From Portunus trituberculatus (taxonomy: Eukaryota > Arthropoda > Malacostraca > Decapoda > Portunidae), in assembly GCF_017591435.1 (NCBI RefSeq), contig NC_059301.1:30841412-30905411 (forward strand): a stretch of DNA of 64,000 nucleotides, given 5' to 3'. Of the stretch, positions 62,100 to 64,000 are shown one piece after another. The number at the start of each line of letters is the position of its first letter. Within the stretch, counting starts at the first letter, position 1. Below the pieces are notes generated by a model. The model was not told the DNA's origin. It saw nothing but the letters and a program-made list of their open reading frames with translations, and did not search any database. A program made the translations under genes and the position numbers.

Positions 62100-62373
62100 C
62101 TATAGCGCCTGTAGGTATACTTGAAGAGTATGTAAGGGAAGCGCTGTTCAGCTAATACCCATTATTTTGTTTATAGTGGTGCCCATATCAGAGCCCATTT
62201 CACCGCCCAAGCGCATGTTTGGTGTAACCACCTAGAACCTGGGTATCATGGTGACATGTAGGTAACTTTAAACCATTCGACAAATGACGTAGTTTCAAGG
62301 CGGTACGTGGTGGAATTCGAACATGGACGTCTGCCCGATCCCACGCTCACCAACTCCACTATGCCACCGCCCC
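62100..62373 (-). mobile_element. tRNA-derived SINE2, copy 2
   Basis: The reverse strand starts GGCGGTGGCATAGTGGAGTT (box A-like) and has box B-like GTTCGAATTCC about 50 bases on, better preserved than in copy 1. The body matches copy 1 over about 270 bases with scattered changes and short indels. The 3' end runs into (TA)n. It lies upstream of the aldolase start, probably in the 5' intron. Confidence 0.85.
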
Positions 62374-64000
62374 TATGTACAGTACATGGGTCTTTATTAT
62401 TATTGTTCAGTAGCTTAAACTGACTACTTTTAACAGTATATAGTGAAAGTTAAAAGAATTTTCAAATGTATTTTCATCATAGTTGTGATGAAGTAAGATG
62501 TAATACCCATGGCAACGTGCCTTAATAATCAATAATATTGTAGCCTTGAAAAAAATATCGGATTTTTTTTTTTTTTTCAAGAATACGAACCATGATCAAA
62601 AGCATAATGGATTCTCGACTGCGTTTTGGTGATGAATACCTAATAATTTCAGTGGTCTTTATACAAAATCTTGAGAGTTTTTTTCAAGGTGTAAATCATA
62701 AACAGAAGCTAATTTACTATAAAAGATCCCACCCTCACTGTGTCTTCCTTATCTAATCTTCTAATGAGCTATCTATCTAAACATGACGCATCATATCCGA
62801 GGCACAATAGAAAACAGAAAACAGCCAAGAGAAAATTATAAACAGTGTGAGTACGGAGTGTTCACAATGACTTGATAAAACCAGTGAACGAAAAACGCAC
62901 AACTTTCATAACTCCCTCCGGCTGTCTTTGATCTTAGTAAGATGATTTAATGCTATGAAAATATTACTTAATGAGTTGATACATGAACATATTGATATTA
63001 TGACAATACATACATGCACAAAATGTGGCAAAGAACTGTACTAACAAGCTAAAATAATCGCAAAATATACACGAGTAATATTGTTGTTCCATTCACTGGT
63101 GAAAACTTGAATAAGGTGTGTAAATGCTTTTAGAGAGAGAGAGAGAGAGAGAGAGTTCCCAGGTATGTAAAAAGTCAACTCTTATAATAGATAAGGAGTA
63201 GGAAATAATGCCAGTGGTCGCCTCTTGCCGCACTTCTGTTGCCATGGAGACAGCACACCCGCCTCTACCCTGCCTCCTGCTTTCTCTTCATCCTGCTTGG
63301 TTTTAACATTATCTCGTCGTTTACAAACATGTCTCGTTCTCTGTATGTAAATAACTTTTTTTTTTGTGTGTGTGTGTGTGTGTTAGATCAATCAGTCTAT
63401 CATGATTATCTTGCCTTTAACGAGCAGAAAGTGACAATGAAGTGTCAGTTTGTATATATGTCATTGTTGCTTGTTGTCTCGCTTTCTGTTAGGGTTTGCA
63501 GTTATCCTATTCTTTAACAATTAAATAAAAAAGGAAAAGTATCTCCGTAAGGTTTGTCAGTATAATTCATCGAAGCTTGCAATGTACACATCACTATAAC
63601 TTTAAACAGTGCTACATTCTCCTTAGATACAAAAAAAAAAAAAAAAAAAAAATCTTGTCTCCTTGATGAAGGACACCAACTCCTCATAGTGATCCAGTGG
63701 TCTCTGATGGACTCCCTCCCCCAGGATACAGCGTACAGATGACCTTGGCTTGCATTAAAGGTCATGACTTGCTAACAGAGGTCACCCCGCCATGTCTCCA
63801 ACTGCACTCTCTATACAGATTAGTTCCCCACAGCTTCTTCAACCTCCCATGGTGCAGTCTCACTTTCGGTCTTCGCCCCACTGCATATACCACAACACTC
63901 CTACTATTACCGTGCCCCATCCCCCTTGCACTATCTCACATTCAATGTTCCTCCTACCCCTCCCCATCAACAACCTTGTCACCACACTCACCATCTCGCC
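62374..64000. other. AT-rich region without recognised gene
   Basis: Contains a (GA)n at 63132-63155, a (TG)n at 63365-63382 and an A run at 63630-63651. Aldolase 5' UTR or promoter sequence may be here. No conserved coding frame seen; the last 300 bases are C-rich and unassigned. Confidence 0.4.

Overview
This is a eukaryotic, intron-rich genomic window. It carries a Dscam-family cell-adhesion gene, arthropod-type class I aldolase, dense (CA)n/(CT)n/(TA)n microsatellites and very many non-LTR retrotransposons. That mix suggests an arthropod, most likely a decapod crustacean (inference from gene and repeat content; no species is claimed).

Layout. (1) 216-50524, + strand: the 3' two thirds of a Dscam-family gene. 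I could place 16 exons with consistent splice phases: FN3-2, FN3-3, FN3-4, Ig10 (two exons), FN3-5, FN3-6, a transmembrane exon and a cytoplasmic tail ending at TAG 50522-50524. Upstream exons lie outside the window. (2) The Dscam introns are packed with mobile DNA. The 30-kb intron that splits Ig10 (4203-34454) holds a Tc1 relic, then about eleven LINE copies, all on the - strand and head to tail, with (TG)n runs at most junctions, then a tRNA-derived SINE. The 6.3-kb intron at 35343-41690 holds a + strand LINE (L1) split by a younger - strand LINE (M) that sits inside a (CT)n microsatellite. The intron at 42916-49704 holds a second head-to-tail LINE array on the + strand, again starting in a (CA)n run, with a SINE and a pogo-like MITE nested in it. 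(3) 52381-54844: a convergent, - strand leucine-rich-repeat-like gene of unknown function, with a 313-bp tandem duplication at its 3' end. (4) 55480-58131: another L-type LINE copy carrying a TIR transposon, then a composite (CT)n minisatellite. (5) 59915-61842, - strand: a complete five-exon fructose-bisphosphate aldolase gene (363 aa), flanked on both sides by copies of one SINE family. (6) 62374-64000: no gene recognised.

The most interesting signal is the organisation of the LINEs. Several distinguishable families share a 3' tail built from a 14-bp unit (ACTAGGTAAATACA) running into (CA)n, and nearly every copy abuts (CA)n at both ends. This suggests AC-microsatellite-directed insertion that builds head-to-tail arrays from successive tails. 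An unrelated LINE (M) shows the same behaviour with (GA)n. Separately, several conserved reading frames (Dscam, the LRR gene, M) are broken by single-base indels, mostly in homopolymers, while the aldolase frame is intact. Consensus indel error or recent gene damage needs to be told apart before the proteins are used.
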